Shown piece after piece: positions 7,608 through 16,584 of a stretch of DNA of 64,000 nucleotides; the first letter of the stretch is position 1, and the number at the start of each line of letters is the position of its first letter. The notes beneath the pieces were generated by a model, which searched no databases, was not told the origin of the DNA, and saw only the letters and a program-made list of their open reading frames with translations. Position numbers and translations under genes: made by a program. This DNA is from Sporosarcina cascadiensis (GTDB lineage: Bacteria; Bacillota; Bacilli; Bacillales_A; Planococcaceae): NCBI RefSeq assembly GCF_009650995.1, contig NZ_WHVV01000011.1, forward strand, positions 52,638 through 116,637, written 5' to 3'.

Positions 7608-8159
7608 TTAGGCTTTCCAGTCGATTTGGATCGAGTTGTACTGCTCCATGACGCCGGTTACTTTCCCTTGTGTGTAGTTGTGAATTGGTTTATTGATTTG
7701 GACGTCTATGTTGGCTTTTTGCGGTGTGGCGTTGATGTTGAGTGAGCCTTCGCTGAAACTCATTTGCAGTTTGGAGCGGTCGCCTACAAAGCGGACGTTG
7801 ATGTCGGCTTGCGGGCGGTCTGTGTTTTGTTTGACGACGTCTGCGATGCTGGCGCCGTTTTCGATTTTCATTAGCTGCTGTCCTTCTGACGCGCGGCGGC
7901 CTGTTCCTTCTTGGACTTTCTGCATGCCGTATTGCGCATTTTCTGCACTGCGGCGTAAGGGACTTTTCAGGTCAATGTCGGCACGGTTTTCTGTCGTGTC
8001 GAGTAACAGTTGCGGACGTGTTGTCGACATTTCCAGGATGGCCGCGGGCTGTTCGATGCTTTGGGTGGCTTTTGGCTGCTCTAGTTTCTGGATCGGTTTG
8101 TCGATTTGCAAGCCTAGTTTTGCCGGTGTGGTCTGGATTTGCAGTTGTGGGATGTTCAT
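7608..8159 (-). CDS. yviE: DUF6470 family protein (YviE-like)
   Basis: 183 residues from ATG 8159, chosen because AAAGGAG lies just upstream and the protein then opens MNIPQLQIQTTPAKLGLQID, the DUF6470 hallmark. The longer frame to 8321 would overlap flgL antiparallel to nothing known and lacks a ribosome site. Middle section KIENGASIADVVKQNTDRP is also typical. Function is unknown; it always travels between flgL and fliW in Bacillales. Confidence 0.9.
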   Translation of the reverse strand: MNIPQLQIQTTPAKLGLQIDKPIQKLEQPKATQSIEQPAAILEMSTTRPQLLLDTTENRADIDLKSPLRRSAENAQYGMQKVQEGTGRRASEGQQLMKIENGASIADVVKQNTDRPQADINVRFVGDRSKLQMSFSEGSLNINATPQKANIDVQINKPIHNYTQGKVTGVMEQYNSIQIDWKA

Positions 8160-8180
8160 TGGGTTCACTCCTTTAAAAAC

Positions 8181-8241
8181 GGGTGCCAGGTACAGCCACA
8201 ATTCGCAAAGTTCATGCGAATGGTGTCCATACCAGGCACCC
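8181..8241. repeat. Intergenic palindromic repeat, second copy
   Basis: GGGTGCCAGGTA at the left and TACCAGGCACCC at the right form an almost perfect inverted repeat (11 of 12), enclosing ATTCGC...GCGAAT. It matches the element at 6799-6882. It sits between flgL and the DUF6470 gene. Confidence 0.8.
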
Positions 8242-8259
8242 TGGATACGAATTATTTTG

Positions 8260-9129
8260 TTATCGCAAGAAGTCGACGAGCGACGGCTGGATGATGCGCG
8301 AACCAACGGAGAGAGCTGCACGGTGAATGGATTCTGATGTAATCAGTTCCGTGATTGCCACTTCATAATCGACGTCTTCATTTAACGAACGCTGTTTTTT
8401 TGCAGCTCCTTCTTGCATTTGAAGACGGTTGTCCATGAGTTCTGCACGATTTGAACGGGCACCGATGTCGGCACGAGCTGTTAGAACAGAATCCATATGT
8501 CCTTCCAATTTAGTAATTGCCCCGCTAAAGTCGTTTCCATCTTCCGCATATTCTGCAATTTCATTGAACAAGTCATCAATGTCTTTAAACATTTTACTTC
8601 CATCGGTGTTGACTTTTAGATTAACACCGTCAAACACTTCAATCTCAACATTTTTTCCGAATGCATCATCAGTTTCATAATTATTTCCGTTAAATAGTGG
8701 TTTATCAGTCATCGTGCCACTAAAGATATGCTTATCACCGACTTTAGTATTCGCCAAGTCTTGTAATTGTTTTTGCATTTGTCCCAGTTCTATTTTAATT
8801 TTTTCACGATCATCCGGTGTCATTGCACCTGTGTTGGATGCGTTTCTTACAAGATCTTGTGCGCGAAGCAGCACTTCTCCCACTCCATCCAGCGCATCAT
8901 CCGAGCTGTCAAGCCAGTTGTTTACTTCGCCCAAATTCTTTTGGAATTGTCCTACTTTGTCTACGGTCATATTATAGCCAAGACTTTTCATGACGACAAC
9001 TGGATCATCTGATGGTCGATTCACTTTTTTACCTGTATTCAACTGTTCTTGCAACTTACCCATTTTATTGTAGCTGTTCGATAGATTGCGCAGCATATTA
9101 TTGGATAGCATTGATTGTGTAACACGCAT
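8260..9129 (-). CDS. flgL: Flagellar hook-associated protein 3, FlgL
   Basis: 289 residues. N-terminus MRVTQSMLSNNMLRNLSNSY and RPSDDPVVVMKSL are the flagellin-like D0 helix of FlgL; the C-terminus ends LVDFLR. FlgL forms the hook-filament junction with FlgK. Good ribosome site; 18 nt after flgK. Length is normal. Confidence 0.96.
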   Translation of the reverse strand: MRVTQSMLSNNMLRNLSNSYNKMGKLQEQLNTGKKVNRPSDDPVVVMKSLGYNMTVDKVGQFQKNLGEVNNWLDSSDDALDGVGEVLLRAQDLVRNASNTGAMTPDDREKIKIELGQMQKQLQDLANTKVGDKHIFSGTMTDKPLFNGNNYETDDAFGKNVEIEVFDGVNLKVNTDGSKMFKDIDDLFNEIAEYAEDGNDFSGAITKLEGHMDSVLTARADIGARSNRAELMDNRLQMQEGAAKKQRSLNEDVDYEVAITELITSESIHRAALSVGSRIIQPSLVDFLR

Positions 9130-9147
9130 AGCTATAATTCCTCCTTA

Positions 9148-10686
9148 TTATCTGCCGACAACACCCATGCCGTTGATGATTTTATCTAATGTTTCATCCA
9201 TAACAGTGACCATACGGGCAGATGCATTGTAGGCCTGCTGGAAACGGATCATGTCTGTCATTTCTTCATCCAACGAGACAGAACTGATGGAGTCTCGGCG
9301 GTTAGACACCGCTCCAAGCAGCGTCACGGAGTTCCCCGTCATCTTGACAGCTTGTTGTCCTTCTACACCAAGCCGACCAACAACTCCAGAATAATAGGTT
9401 TGTACGCTAGAACCTTGCAAATCTGCTAAAGGATTGAACAATACATCTCCTAGTTTTTTTGCATTTCCAGCATTTCCGACTTGCCCTGAAGCACTTGAGG
9501 CATTGATTCTACTAGGGTCTTCTTGAATTGCATCAACTACTTTGATTCCACTTGCACCAGTACCTTCAAAAAAGTTAGGTACTTTTTCTTTTTCTGGCTG
9601 ACCGTCAGGAGTAGGAAGTGGTTCCCCTGAAGCATGGACCTCATTAAACGCTTTTATAAAAGCATTTGCCATCTTATCCAACTCAGCCAGCATATCGGGG
9701 TACAGTCCTTTTTTTGCCCCTGTAGAATCTATATATCCAAAAGAAGTCACTAAAGATTTAAGTGATCCTGATTTCTGCATATCATTTACATCCAATGTTT
9801 CAACTTCTTGAGGTCCACCTGTAATTGTAAAACCTGTCATTGCGCCAAGAGGATTCCCTTCAGAATCTGTACCCTCTTGCCCAACCGGTTTCAGTTCAGA
9901 GACACTATCTTTGTGCACGACGGTAATCGGTTCACCATTTGTCTTAATCTTCACGGTTACTGTACCATCGGCCATCGCTGGTGCACGGCCGCCAGTTTTT
10001 TCGTAACTGACCTCAATTGGTACAAGTGTTGATAATTCATCCAATAGGTTATCACGTGCGTCATATAAATCATTTGGCAGATAGCCGTTCGGTTCGACTT
10101 CTGCAATTTGACGGTTCAGTTCACCGATCTGTTTAAGAAGAGAGTTAATATTCTTCGCAGAGACACCGATTTCTTTACCGAGGTTCGTCTGGATATCATT
10201 CAACGATTTATCTATGTAGTTGAATGAATCTGCAATAGCAACACCGCGTTCTGCCACGACTGCTCTCGCTCCGCCGTTCTCTGGACTAGCCGCAAGTGTC
10301 TGCAACGCCTGCCAGAAGTCGCTGAAAGATTGTTGCAATCCATATTTTGAAGGCTCTGCCAGCACATCTTCCATTTGGGAAATGGCGTCTGTTCTCGCGC
10401 CCCAATAGCCTAATTTATTCGACTCATCCCGATACTGCTTATCCACAAATCCATCCCGAATCCGCTGTACAGACCCGGCCTCCACACCAGTCCCCAAAAA
10501 CCCCGGCATAGTCCCAGCATTAATCCCTACCCCCGGAAATCCGGAAGTGGCCTGCATATTAACTCTTTGTCTAGAATAACCCAGCGTGTTCGCATTACTA
10601 ATATTATGTCCTGTCGTATAAAGAGCGGATTGCTGGGTGTACAATCCGCGTTTGCTTGTTTCTAGTCCCATGAATGTTGAGCGCAT
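9148..10686 (-). CDS. flgK: Flagellar hook-associated protein 1, FlgK
   Basis: 512 residues. Starts MRSTFMGLETSKRGLYTQQS with the N-terminal flagellar rod motif (TTGHNISNANTLGYSRQRV) and ends with the matching C-terminal region (EEMTDMIRFQQAYNASARMV). It caps the hook next to FlgL. Start preceded by AAGGAGG; 12 nt after flgN. Confidence 0.97.
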   Translation of the reverse strand: MRSTFMGLETSKRGLYTQQSALYTTGHNISNANTLGYSRQRVNMQATSGFPGVGINAGTMPGFLGTGVEAGSVQRIRDGFVDKQYRDESNKLGYWGARTDAISQMEDVLAEPSKYGLQQSFSDFWQALQTLAASPENGGARAVVAERGVAIADSFNYIDKSLNDIQTNLGKEIGVSAKNINSLLKQIGELNRQIAEVEPNGYLPNDLYDARDNLLDELSTLVPIEVSYEKTGGRAPAMADGTVTVKIKTNGEPITVVHKDSVSELKPVGQEGTDSEGNPLGAMTGFTITGGPQEVETLDVNDMQKSGSLKSLVTSFGYIDSTGAKKGLYPDMLAELDKMANAFIKAFNEVHASGEPLPTPDGQPEKEKVPNFFEGTGASGIKVVDAIQEDPSRINASSASGQVGNAGNAKKLGDVLFNPLADLQGSSVQTYYSGVVGRLGVEGQQAVKMTGNSVTLLGAVSNRRDSISSVSLDEEMTDMIRFQQAYNASARMVTVMDETLDKIINGMGVVGR

Positions 10687-10698
10687 GTTGTGTCCTCC

Positions 10699-11205
10699 TT
10701 AAGCTTGGGAGTCGAAGGATGAGAGCTTTGGTTTGGCTCCTTGCTGCGACTGCCCTTGTACTTCGTTTTTTGAGTAGTTGACGGATTCCGGACGCGGACG
10801 GATCATGTCCAGCGATAGATTCACGAATTGAAGCGATTGGTACGTCATTTGCTGATTGAGTTCGTTTTGCTGTTTCAACGCATGAATCGCATGCAGGAGA
10901 CGGTCCTTCGCCTCTGCCAACGGTTGTTTGTCCGGTTCGTCCGCCAGTTCGATCAGTTGCGTCATCGTCGGTTCAGCAGAGACTGGACTTCCTTGTTCAG
11001 TCAGGTACTGCTTCACGGCTTTTACGCGGTTTTGGTCCATTTGCACGATGGCGGCAAGATGCGCCTGCTCCTCCTTCAACAGCTGATCAATTCCGTCGAT
11101 GTCTCCGCTTTTCAGCAGTGCCGTCTTGTCGTTGGACAGTCGAAGCAGGCTCGTATGCAGTTGTTCGAGATGATTGAGCATTGTCAAAATTGGTTCGATG
11201 GACAT
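10699..11205 (-). CDS. flgN: FlgN family flagellar export chaperone
   Basis: 168 residues, helical and acidic (MSIEPILTMLNHLEQLHTSL; KTALLKSGDIDGIDQLLKEE), as FlgN chaperones for FlgK and FlgL. It lies between flgM and flgK, its conserved position (YvyG in B. subtilis). Sequence of the family is poorly conserved, so context carries much of the call. Confidence 0.9.
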   Translation of the reverse strand: MSIEPILTMLNHLEQLHTSLLRLSNDKTALLKSGDIDGIDQLLKEEQAHLAAIVQMDQNRVKAVKQYLTEQGSPVSAEPTMTQLIELADEPDKQPLAEAKDRLLHAIHALKQQNELNQQMTYQSLQFVNLSLDMIRPRPESVNYSKNEVQGQSQQGAKPKLSSFDSQA

Positions 11206-11223
11206 GTGGTTTCCTACTTTCTC

Positions 11224-11493
11224 TTACAGCTTATTGAAATAAGACAGCATGCTGGAAGCGAGTTTATCCGCGTCCACTTGATAGTCGCCGGACTGTACTT
11301 GCGCTTTCAGTTCCTGTACGCGCTGCTGGCGTGCCGTTTCCACCGGTGAAGCAGCGGACAGCTTTTTCGCTTCTGATGAAATCTCCAGTTTGTCAGTCTT
11401 CATTTCCTGTGTTTGCTTCGCTTGATTGACTTTCATTTGCTGATTGCGGTAGGGATTAACCGACTGTGTGTTTTGAATTCCATCCAGTTTCAT
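11224..11493 (-). CDS. flgM: Anti-sigma-D factor FlgM
   Basis: 89 residues, normal length. The C-terminal half (LEISSEAKKLSAASPVETAR, then YQVDADKLASSMLSYFNKL) is the sigma-28-binding region. FlgM holds sigma-D inactive until the hook is complete. First gene after a terminator and a sigma-D promoter, giving self-limiting control. Confidence 0.95.
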   Translation of the reverse strand: MKLDGIQNTQSVNPYRNQQMKVNQAKQTQEMKTDKLEISSEAKKLSAASPVETARQQRVQELKAQVQSGDYQVDADKLASSMLSYFNKL

Positions 11494-11540
11494 AGGTGTC
11501 GCTCCTTTCGTTTTTGCACTTTTATTTAGCCTTATTCTTT

Positions 11541-11567
11541 ATTTCGGCAGATTTCCGATAATATTTA
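11541..11567 (-). promoter_or_regulatory. Sigma-D promoter upstream of flgM
   Basis: TAAA (complement of 11564-11567), exactly 15 nt, then GCCGAAAT (complement of 11541-11548), one mismatch from the sigma-D consensus. It lies between the terminator and the flgM start, as in B. subtilis. Confidence 0.85.
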
Positions 11568-11581
11568 GGGGCTTTGGTACG

Positions 11582-11616
11582 AAAAACAGCGTGCAGTACG
11601 AACTGCTCGCTGTTTT
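11582..11616 (-). terminator. Terminator between yvyF and flgM
   Basis: Stem AAACAGCG.GCAGT / ACTGC.CGCTGTTT with a TCGT loop and a T tail. It separates the comF genes from the sigma-D-driven flgM operon. Because both sides carry A/T tracts it could act in either direction. Confidence 0.88.
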
Positions 11617-11623
11617 TCCTCAC

Positions 11624-12037
11624 TTACGGTCTTTTTTGCGCGTGATAGGTACCGCGTTCCTGTTCCGCCATCGCATCCCGCAGTTCCTGTGCCGCTTCGA
11701 TCGTATTCAGGTCTTTTTTAATTTCATCCGTACATTTTGCACACAGCTTGCCGCTGCTCGTCAGCGCGCCGCATTTATCGCACGGATAGCCGAGGTTTGG
11801 AAATAAAGCGGGCTGCAGTCTGCCTTTGCGCACCCATTTATGCAGCAGGCTTTCCGTCACGCCTGTTGCCTCGACAATGCGGTCGATATTCGCTGCACGG
11901 TTTTCCCGTTTGCGCAGGAACCGGTAGACCGTTTCGTACATTTTCTCTTCACTCACCGCGCAATTCGCGCACACTTCACGGATTCCCGTATAATTGAAAA
12001 ATTCGCCGCAGCTCGGGCAATTTTTGAGTTCTGCCAT
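11624..12037 (-). CDS. yvyF: TIGR03826 family flagellar operon protein (YvyF)
   Basis: 137 residues. Two zinc-binding parts: CPSCGEFF...CANC at the N-terminus and CDKCGALTSSGKLCAKC near residue 85; between them an HTH-like segment (RIVEATGVTESLLHKWVRKG). It sits between comFC and flgM as in B. subtilis. Molecular role not established; possibly a regulator. Confidence 0.93.
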   Translation of the reverse strand: MAELKNCPSCGEFFNYTGIREVCANCAVSEEKMYETVYRFLRKRENRAANIDRIVEATGVTESLLHKWVRKGRLQPALFPNLGYPCDKCGALTSSGKLCAKCTDEIKKDLNTIEAAQELRDAMAEQERGTYHAQKRP

Positions 12038-12043
12038 ATCTGA

Positions 12044-12658
12044 TCACTTCTTTCCTGTAGGTCTGAATAAAGTCACCGCTTCTACACGTGCCGCACCCGC
12101 CAGCTTCAGCGTCCGGGCCGCGTGCTGCAGCGTGGTGCCCGTCGTGAAAATATCATCGACGAGCACGATGGCTTCCTTATTGGGTATATCGGCAGTCACC
12201 GCAAATAATTCAGTCATCGCCAGACGTTCCGCACGGGATTTTTCGCCCATGACCGATTCCGTAGTTTTCTGCAGCAAGTTTTCGTATGTCACGCCTGCCG
12301 CATCTAGCAATGCATCGACTTGCGCGAACGTGCGCTTTCGTTTATTCCGCGCATGCATCGGAATCGGCACGACGACTTTTTTCGAATCATTCAGTGCACC
12401 CCGGAGATCATCCGCAAACACCGCAGCGAGCGCAATGTCCTGCAGAAATTTGAATTGATGCAGAAACTCCCTCGCCGCTTCATTATATGCATACAGCGAA
12501 TGAACAGAATCGAGCCATTCGGTTTCTTCCCGGCTGTCGATCCGTTCAAATGAATTCCGGCACGGCAGGCAGATGGCAGTCGTTTTCGCGATGCCGAGCA
12601 GCTGCTGCCAGGTCGGCTGGTCGTCAAGCGGTTTATCGCAGATCAGGCAGCCGTTCAT
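12044..12658 (-). CDS. comFC: Competence protein ComFC (phosphoribosyltransferase-like)
   Basis: 204 residues. N-terminal zinc pairs CLICDKPL and CLPCRNSF, then the phosphoribosyltransferase signature IVLVDDIFTTGTTLQ near residue 165. ComFC acts with ComFA in bringing transforming DNA through the membrane. It overlaps comFA by 4 nt. comFB, between comFA and comFC in B. subtilis, is absent here; a comFB-like gene is at 17415. Confidence 0.95.
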   Translation of the reverse strand: MNGCLICDKPLDDQPTWQQLLGIAKTTAICLPCRNSFERIDSREETEWLDSVHSLYAYNEAAREFLHQFKFLQDIALAAVFADDLRGALNDSKKVVVPIPMHARNKRKRTFAQVDALLDAAGVTYENLLQKTTESVMGEKSRAERLAMTELFAVTADIPNKEAIVLVDDIFTTGTTLQHAARTLKLAGAARVEAVTLFRPTGKK

Positions 12659-14025
12659 AGCGGTACCTCGGTCTTGTTGAGCTTGCAGATTTCCCGTTTT
12701 GCTTCGTCCATTGCGCTCGTAACGCCTTGGTGGAACAGCACGAAATCACCCGACGTATGAGGCACCGACCGTCCGACTCTGCCGCCGATCTGGATGAGCG
12801 CGCCTTTATTGAAAATGGTCTGTTCGGCACCGACGACCGCTACCTGCACATTCGGAATCGTGATGCCGCGCTCGAGAATCGTGGTGGTCAGCAAGCCCGG
12901 AATCTCTTTCTTTCGCAGCAGCTGCACACGCTCTTTGCGGTCTGCATGCTCTGCGTGAACGGCGCAGATCTTCCCGTCCAGCTGCTGAAACAGCGGTTCC
13001 GCCAGCTCCATCAGTTCGATCTGATGAAAGAAGATAAGGAACGGCTGCCCGTTATTCAGACAGTTTTGCGTCCAGTCGAGCAGTTTCTTCGGAATACGCT
13101 TCTTTTTGAGCTGCTTGTCGTAATTCCACAGCGCTTCATGGCGGGGCACGGGCAGCGGCTGTCCATGATAGCGCCGGGCCAGCAGCGAAATATTGCCTTG
13201 CTTTTTATTCATCGCAAGCAGCTGAGCAGATGGCGTCGCCGTGACGAAATGAATCGGCGAATTTGGTTTCGCCGCTTTCCTCACTGCCTGCTGCAACGTT
13301 TCTTCTGCGGTATAGGGAAATGCGTCCGCTTCGTCTACAAACACGGCGTCAAATGCTTCGTGAAAGCGGTACAGCTGATGCGTCGTCGCGAGAATGAGCT
13401 GTGCGTCAAACCGCTCTACTTCTGCCCCGCCGTACAGCGCTTCCACAATGGTGTCCGGAAAAGCCGCCTGCAGTCTCGGCAGCAGTTCTAGAATAACATC
13501 CACTCTCGGCGCTGCCAGACAGACGCGCTTGCCTTCCTTCAATAGATAGTGAATCGGCTGGAACAGCATTTCCGTCTTGCCCGAGCCGCATACGGCATAC
13601 AGCAGATGCGAAACACTTTGCTTCGTGCTTTCTAGCAGTTCACCTGTCGCCTTCTGCTGCGCAGGCGTCAGATTGCCTTGCCAGTTCATCCGGTGTTCTG
13701 TCGGAAACAGCGGTGCCTCTCCCGTCCAGATCACTAATTCCGAACAGCAGGACACACGCCCCATGTTCAGGCAGTGGCGGCAATAGGCACACGGCGCTTC
13801 ACACTGCGCACACTGGAATACTGTGAATCTCATCTGATTTTCATTGAGACAGCGGTTGCATGTATAGTGCTTACCGTGCCATGTTGTTTTCACTTTGACA
13901 CCTTTTATTTGCTGTATCGAACGTTGCTGTATTGCTTCGTCAATCGCCTCTTGCGGAAACGGCAGTAACTGACGCAGCCAGATGCGGCCCGCCAAAAATT
14001 GCCGGATTTCTTCGTTAGCGGCCAT
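12655..14025 (-). CDS. comFA: DNA transport ATPase ComFA
   Basis: 456 residues from ATG 14025, chosen because GAGGAGG lies 7 nt upstream. N-terminal four-cysteine zinc module (CNRCLNE...CAQC, then CAYCRHC), Walker A VCGSGKTEM, Walker B VFVDEADAFPY, helicase motif HFVTATPSA and C-terminal motif VGAEQTIFNKGALIQIGGRVGR. A superfamily 2 helicase-like translocase driving uptake of single-stranded DNA. First gene of the comF-flagellar run, 12 nt after degV. Confidence 0.96.
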   Translation of the reverse strand: MAANEEIRQFLAGRIWLRQLLPFPQEAIDEAIQQRSIQQIKGVKVKTTWHGKHYTCNRCLNENQMRFTVFQCAQCEAPCAYCRHCLNMGRVSCCSELVIWTGEAPLFPTEHRMNWQGNLTPAQQKATGELLESTKQSVSHLLYAVCGSGKTEMLFQPIHYLLKEGKRVCLAAPRVDVILELLPRLQAAFPDTIVEALYGGAEVERFDAQLILATTHQLYRFHEAFDAVFVDEADAFPYTAEETLQQAVRKAAKPNSPIHFVTATPSAQLLAMNKKQGNISLLARRYHGQPLPVPRHEALWNYDKQLKKKRIPKKLLDWTQNCLNNGQPFLIFFHQIELMELAEPLFQQLDGKICAVHAEHADRKERVQLLRKKEIPGLLTTTILERGITIPNVQVAVVGAEQTIFNKGALIQIGGRVGRSVPHTSGDFVLFHQGVTSAMDEAKREICKLNKTEVPL

Positions 14026-14036
14026 ACGGTTCCTCC

Positions 14037-14888
14037 TCAGGTTCCGCGCCGTTTCACCCAGCCGAGTCCCATCGCCCCTTCGCCGAGGTGGGTGCCGATG
14101 ACCGGACCGAAATGGCTCACGGTGAAATCGACGTTCGGATGTTTTTTCTCCAAGATTTCTTTCCATTCGACTGCTTCTTCGTAACGGTTCGCATGGATGA
14201 CCGCCGCATCCAGCAGCTGGTCTTTCGCGTCTTCCGCCAGCAGATCGGCAATGCGTTTCATAGCTTTCTTCGACGTGCGGATCTTCTCGAACGGCACGAT
14301 GACTTTGTCTTCAAAATGCAGGATCGGCTTTACTTGCAATAGCCCGCCAACAAGTGCCTGCGCGCCTGAAAGCCGTCCGCCGCGCTGCAGGTGAGACAGG
14401 TCGTCCACCATGAAATACGCTTTCAATGTCTTCTTCATTTGATGAAGCTCTTCGATAATCTCATGCGGGTGTCTGCCTTCATTCGCCAGCTGGGCTGCAC
14501 GGACGACGTAAAACCCTTGCGGATACGCCGAAATTTCCGAATCAAACGGAAGCACTTCGATATCGCCGACCATTTCCCCGGCCTGCACCGCGCCCATATA
14601 CGTGCCGCTGATGCCGCTCGATAAATGAATGGAAATGACCGCGTCGTAGTCTTTCGAGAGTTTTTCGTACAGTGCTTCAAAATCGCCGATCGCCGGCTGG
14701 GAAGTTTTCGGAAGCGGACCTTTGCCGCGCACAAGATCATAGAATGCACCGGTCGTCAGATCCACGTCTTCTTTGAATGCCTTGCCGTCAATCGTCACTA
14801 ATAAGGGGATGGTGTGGATGCCAAGCTCTTCTTTTATATCATCCGGCACATAGGCCGTGCTGTCTGTCACAATCACTGTTTTCAACAT
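14037..14888 (-). CDS. DegV family fatty-acid-binding protein
   Basis: 283 residues from ATG 14888 (AGGAG 6 nt upstream). Features VIVTDSTAYVPDD at the N-terminus, the lipid-site motif PKTSQPA and SIHLSSGISGTYMGA. DegV/FakB proteins bind fatty acids and present them to a kinase. It lies upstream of comFA as yviA does in B. subtilis. Confidence 0.95.
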   Translation of the reverse strand: MLKTVIVTDSTAYVPDDIKEELGIHTIPLLVTIDGKAFKEDVDLTTGAFYDLVRGKGPLPKTSQPAIGDFEALYEKLSKDYDAVISIHLSSGISGTYMGAVQAGEMVGDIEVLPFDSEISAYPQGFYVVRAAQLANEGRHPHEIIEELHQMKKTLKAYFMVDDLSHLQRGGRLSGAQALVGGLLQVKPILHFEDKVIVPFEKIRTSKKAMKRIADLLAEDAKDQLLDAAVIHANRYEEAVEWKEILEKKHPNVDFTVSHFGPVIGTHLGEGAMGLGWVKRRGT

Positions 14889-15015
14889 GATCAACTCCTG
14901 TCCCCTATTCTACCTGAAATCGCCACAATTGGCATCTGTGAATATTAAATATACAGGCCGCTCCCTGTCATGCTATCGTGTAAATAGACGAATTATTTTG
15001 AAAGGGGTTTTGATT

Positions 15016-15792
15016 ATGCAGGACATCCAGTACGAACAAAGAAATTCGGTCGCGTATATAACACTCAACCGGCCGGAAGCAATGAATGCTTTCAACTTTA
15101 ATTTGCTGATGGAGCTTGGGCAGGTGGTGGAGGGAATTCGAATAGATCCGGATATCCGTGCAGTTGTGATTACAGGCAGCGGAGATCGTGCGTTCAGCGT
15201 CGGAGCCGATTTGAAGGAACGTAAACTGCTGACGGAAACGCAAGTACGCCGGAATCTGAATAAAATTGGCGATGTCTTTACGATGATCGACCAGCTGCCT
15301 CAGCCGACCATTTCGTTGATCAACGGCTTTGCATTCGGCGGCGGAATGGAATTGGCGCTTGCCTGTGATTTCCGGATCGCTGCCAATGAAGCAGTGATGG
15401 GCTTGACGGAGACCGGGCTTGCGATTATTCCGGGAGCCGGCGGAACGCAGCGGCTGCCGCGGCTGATCGGCGAAGCGAAGGCGCTCGAACTGATTTTGAC
15501 AGCGCGGCGGCTCGATGCGGAAGAAGCATTCGCATACGGCCTGCTGACACAGCGCGCGCCGGCTGATTTATTGGAAGAAGTCGCAGATGCATTTGTCGCT
15601 TCACTGCTCGCGAACGGACCGATTGCGCTGCAGCAGGCGAAATTCGCGATTAAACAGGGAATGAATGTGGATCTGCAGACGGGGCTCGCGATCGAGCGCA
15701 AAGCATATGAAATGACCTTGCCGACGGAGGATCGCGTGGAAGCGCTGAATGCATTTGCGGAGAAGCGGAAGCCGGTGTTCAGGGGGAGGTAA
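15016..15792 (+). CDS. Enoyl-CoA hydratase/isomerase family protein
   Basis: 258 residues from ATG 15016 with AAAGGGG upstream; the longer upstream frame lacks a ribosome site. Crotonase signatures: LNRPEAMNAFNF, AFSVGADLKE, ALACDFRIA, and GLAIIPGAGGTQRLPR with the two catalytic glutamates nearby. Probably a beta-oxidation hydratase. Stop is followed within 16 nt by a 21-bp repeat array. Confidence 0.93.
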   Translation: MQDIQYEQRNSVAYITLNRPEAMNAFNFNLLMELGQVVEGIRIDPDIRAVVITGSGDRAFSVGADLKERKLLTETQVRRNLNKIGDVFTMIDQLPQPTISLINGFAFGGGMELALACDFRIAANEAVMGLTETGLAIIPGAGGTQRLPRLIGEAKALELILTARRLDAEEAFAYGLLTQRAPADLLEEVADAFVASLLANGPIALQQAKFAIKQGMNVDLQTGLAIERKAYEMTLPTEDRVEALNAFAEKRKPVFRGR

Positions 15793-15807
15793 TTGTTTTC
15801 TACAGGC

Positions 15808-15955
15808 TATGAGCATAGGGGCGGTGTGTATGATCACTTGTGCAGCGGGTATGATCACGCGCGGGAGCTGAATGAGCGGCTGGCCCGGATGTATGATCAC
15901 GTGTGCGGAGTTAATGATCACGCGTGGGCATTGTATGATCATTTGGCCGGTGGAT
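15808..15955 (+). repeat. 21-bp periodic array A, seven ATGATCA/ATGAGC units
   Basis: Core words begin at 15809, 15830, 15851, 15872, 15893, 15914 and 15935, exactly 21 bp apart. Units 1 and 4 are ATGAGC, the others ATGATCA; the 13-14 bp between are variable and GC-rich. The array follows the enoyl-CoA hydratase stop directly and runs in the same direction. Similar seven-unit arrays lie at 21508, 32197 and 50212. Confidence 0.93.
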
Positions 15956-15983
15956 TGGTTCGGTGTGCCGTGTGGCCGGGGTG

Positions 15984-16036
15984 TTTTGGTGCGGCGGAGG
16001 ACCCGTTTCGCGCGGTCAGCAGCTATTTCTGCGCGC
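15984..16036 (+). repeat. Short run of the second 21-bp family (TTTCGCGCG type)
   Basis: TTTTGGTGCGG at about 15984, TTTCGCGCGG at 16006 and TTTCTGCGCGC at 16026, spaced 21 and about 20 bp. It matches the longer arrays at 31995 and 55163 and lies beside array A. Confidence 0.6.
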
Positions 16037-16074
16037 ACGCAAAAAAAAGCCGCCCGGTACCCGCGCCGGACAGC

Positions 16075-16470
16075 TTAAAATGAATTTGAATATCGTTTGT
16101 TCCGCTGATTGTGGCTGGCTTCGCTCCAGGCGTCTTCCAGCTGATCGATCTGCCGGCGGATGTCCGGCAGCAGCTCAAACTGCTTATGTAATTGCACAGC
16201 GACCAGGCTTTGATTGATCACGACGTAATTCAGCAGCAGCCGCTTGCCTTCTTCGCTGTGGTGATCCACTACTCCCATCAGTTCGAACAGCACGTACTGC
16301 AGCTTTTTCAGCGGCTCTGCGACGTCGGGATTTGCGACCTGTTCTGTCGCCGCCTGGATATCTGCCAGCAGACTGCCCATTTCATTGAGCAGCTGGACGA
16401 TCAAGTCGATGGTCGGCGTCGTGGTGCTTGCGGTATTCTGATAGACTTCGATCGCACGTTTTACGTACAT
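16075..16470 (-). CDS. FliS-like flagellin export chaperone
   Basis: 131 residues from ATG 16470 (GGAG 8 nt upstream). Divergent, but has FliS traits: AIEVYQNTASTTTPTIDLIVQLLNEM at the N-terminus and a helical body with RLLLNYVVINQSLVAVQ. It is divergently transcribed from a second flagellin gene, which suggests a dedicated chaperone. FliS normally follows fliD, which is not in this window. Confidence 0.72.
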   Translation of the reverse strand: MYVKRAIEVYQNTASTTTPTIDLIVQLLNEMGSLLADIQAATEQVANPDVAEPLKKLQYVLFELMGVVDHHSEEGKRLLLNYVVINQSLVAVQLHKQFELLPDIRRQIDQLEDAWSEASHNQRNKRYSNSF

Positions 16471-16514
16471 GCGGCTCACTCCAAATGTTTTTCTTTTATT
16501 ATCGGACGTTTCGA

Positions 16515-16541
16515 TTGATTTTGAAGAAACCGGACCGATAT
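16515..16541 (+). promoter_or_regulatory. Candidate sigma-D promoter of the second flagellin
   Basis: ACCGATAT at 16534-16541 is one mismatch from the sigma-D -10; TTGA 15 nt upstream is a poor -35. On the opposite strand TCCGATAA near 16498-16505 could serve the fliS-like gene. Confidence 0.5.
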
Positions 16542-16584
16542 AAAGCGTGATGCACTAAAAGAAAAAGCTAAAGTGGGTGAAGGG

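Noticed and set aside
8160..8321. N-terminal extension of the DUF6470 protein
   Set aside because: It overlaps the flgL 3' end and the palindromic repeat, and ATG 8159 has the ribosome site.
15793..16083. Open frame with a seven-residue repeat (YDHxxxx) over array A
   Set aside because: A 21-bp repeat gives heptads in every frame; there is no ribosome site, the spacers are not conserved as protein, and the 20-bp step in array C would shift any frame.
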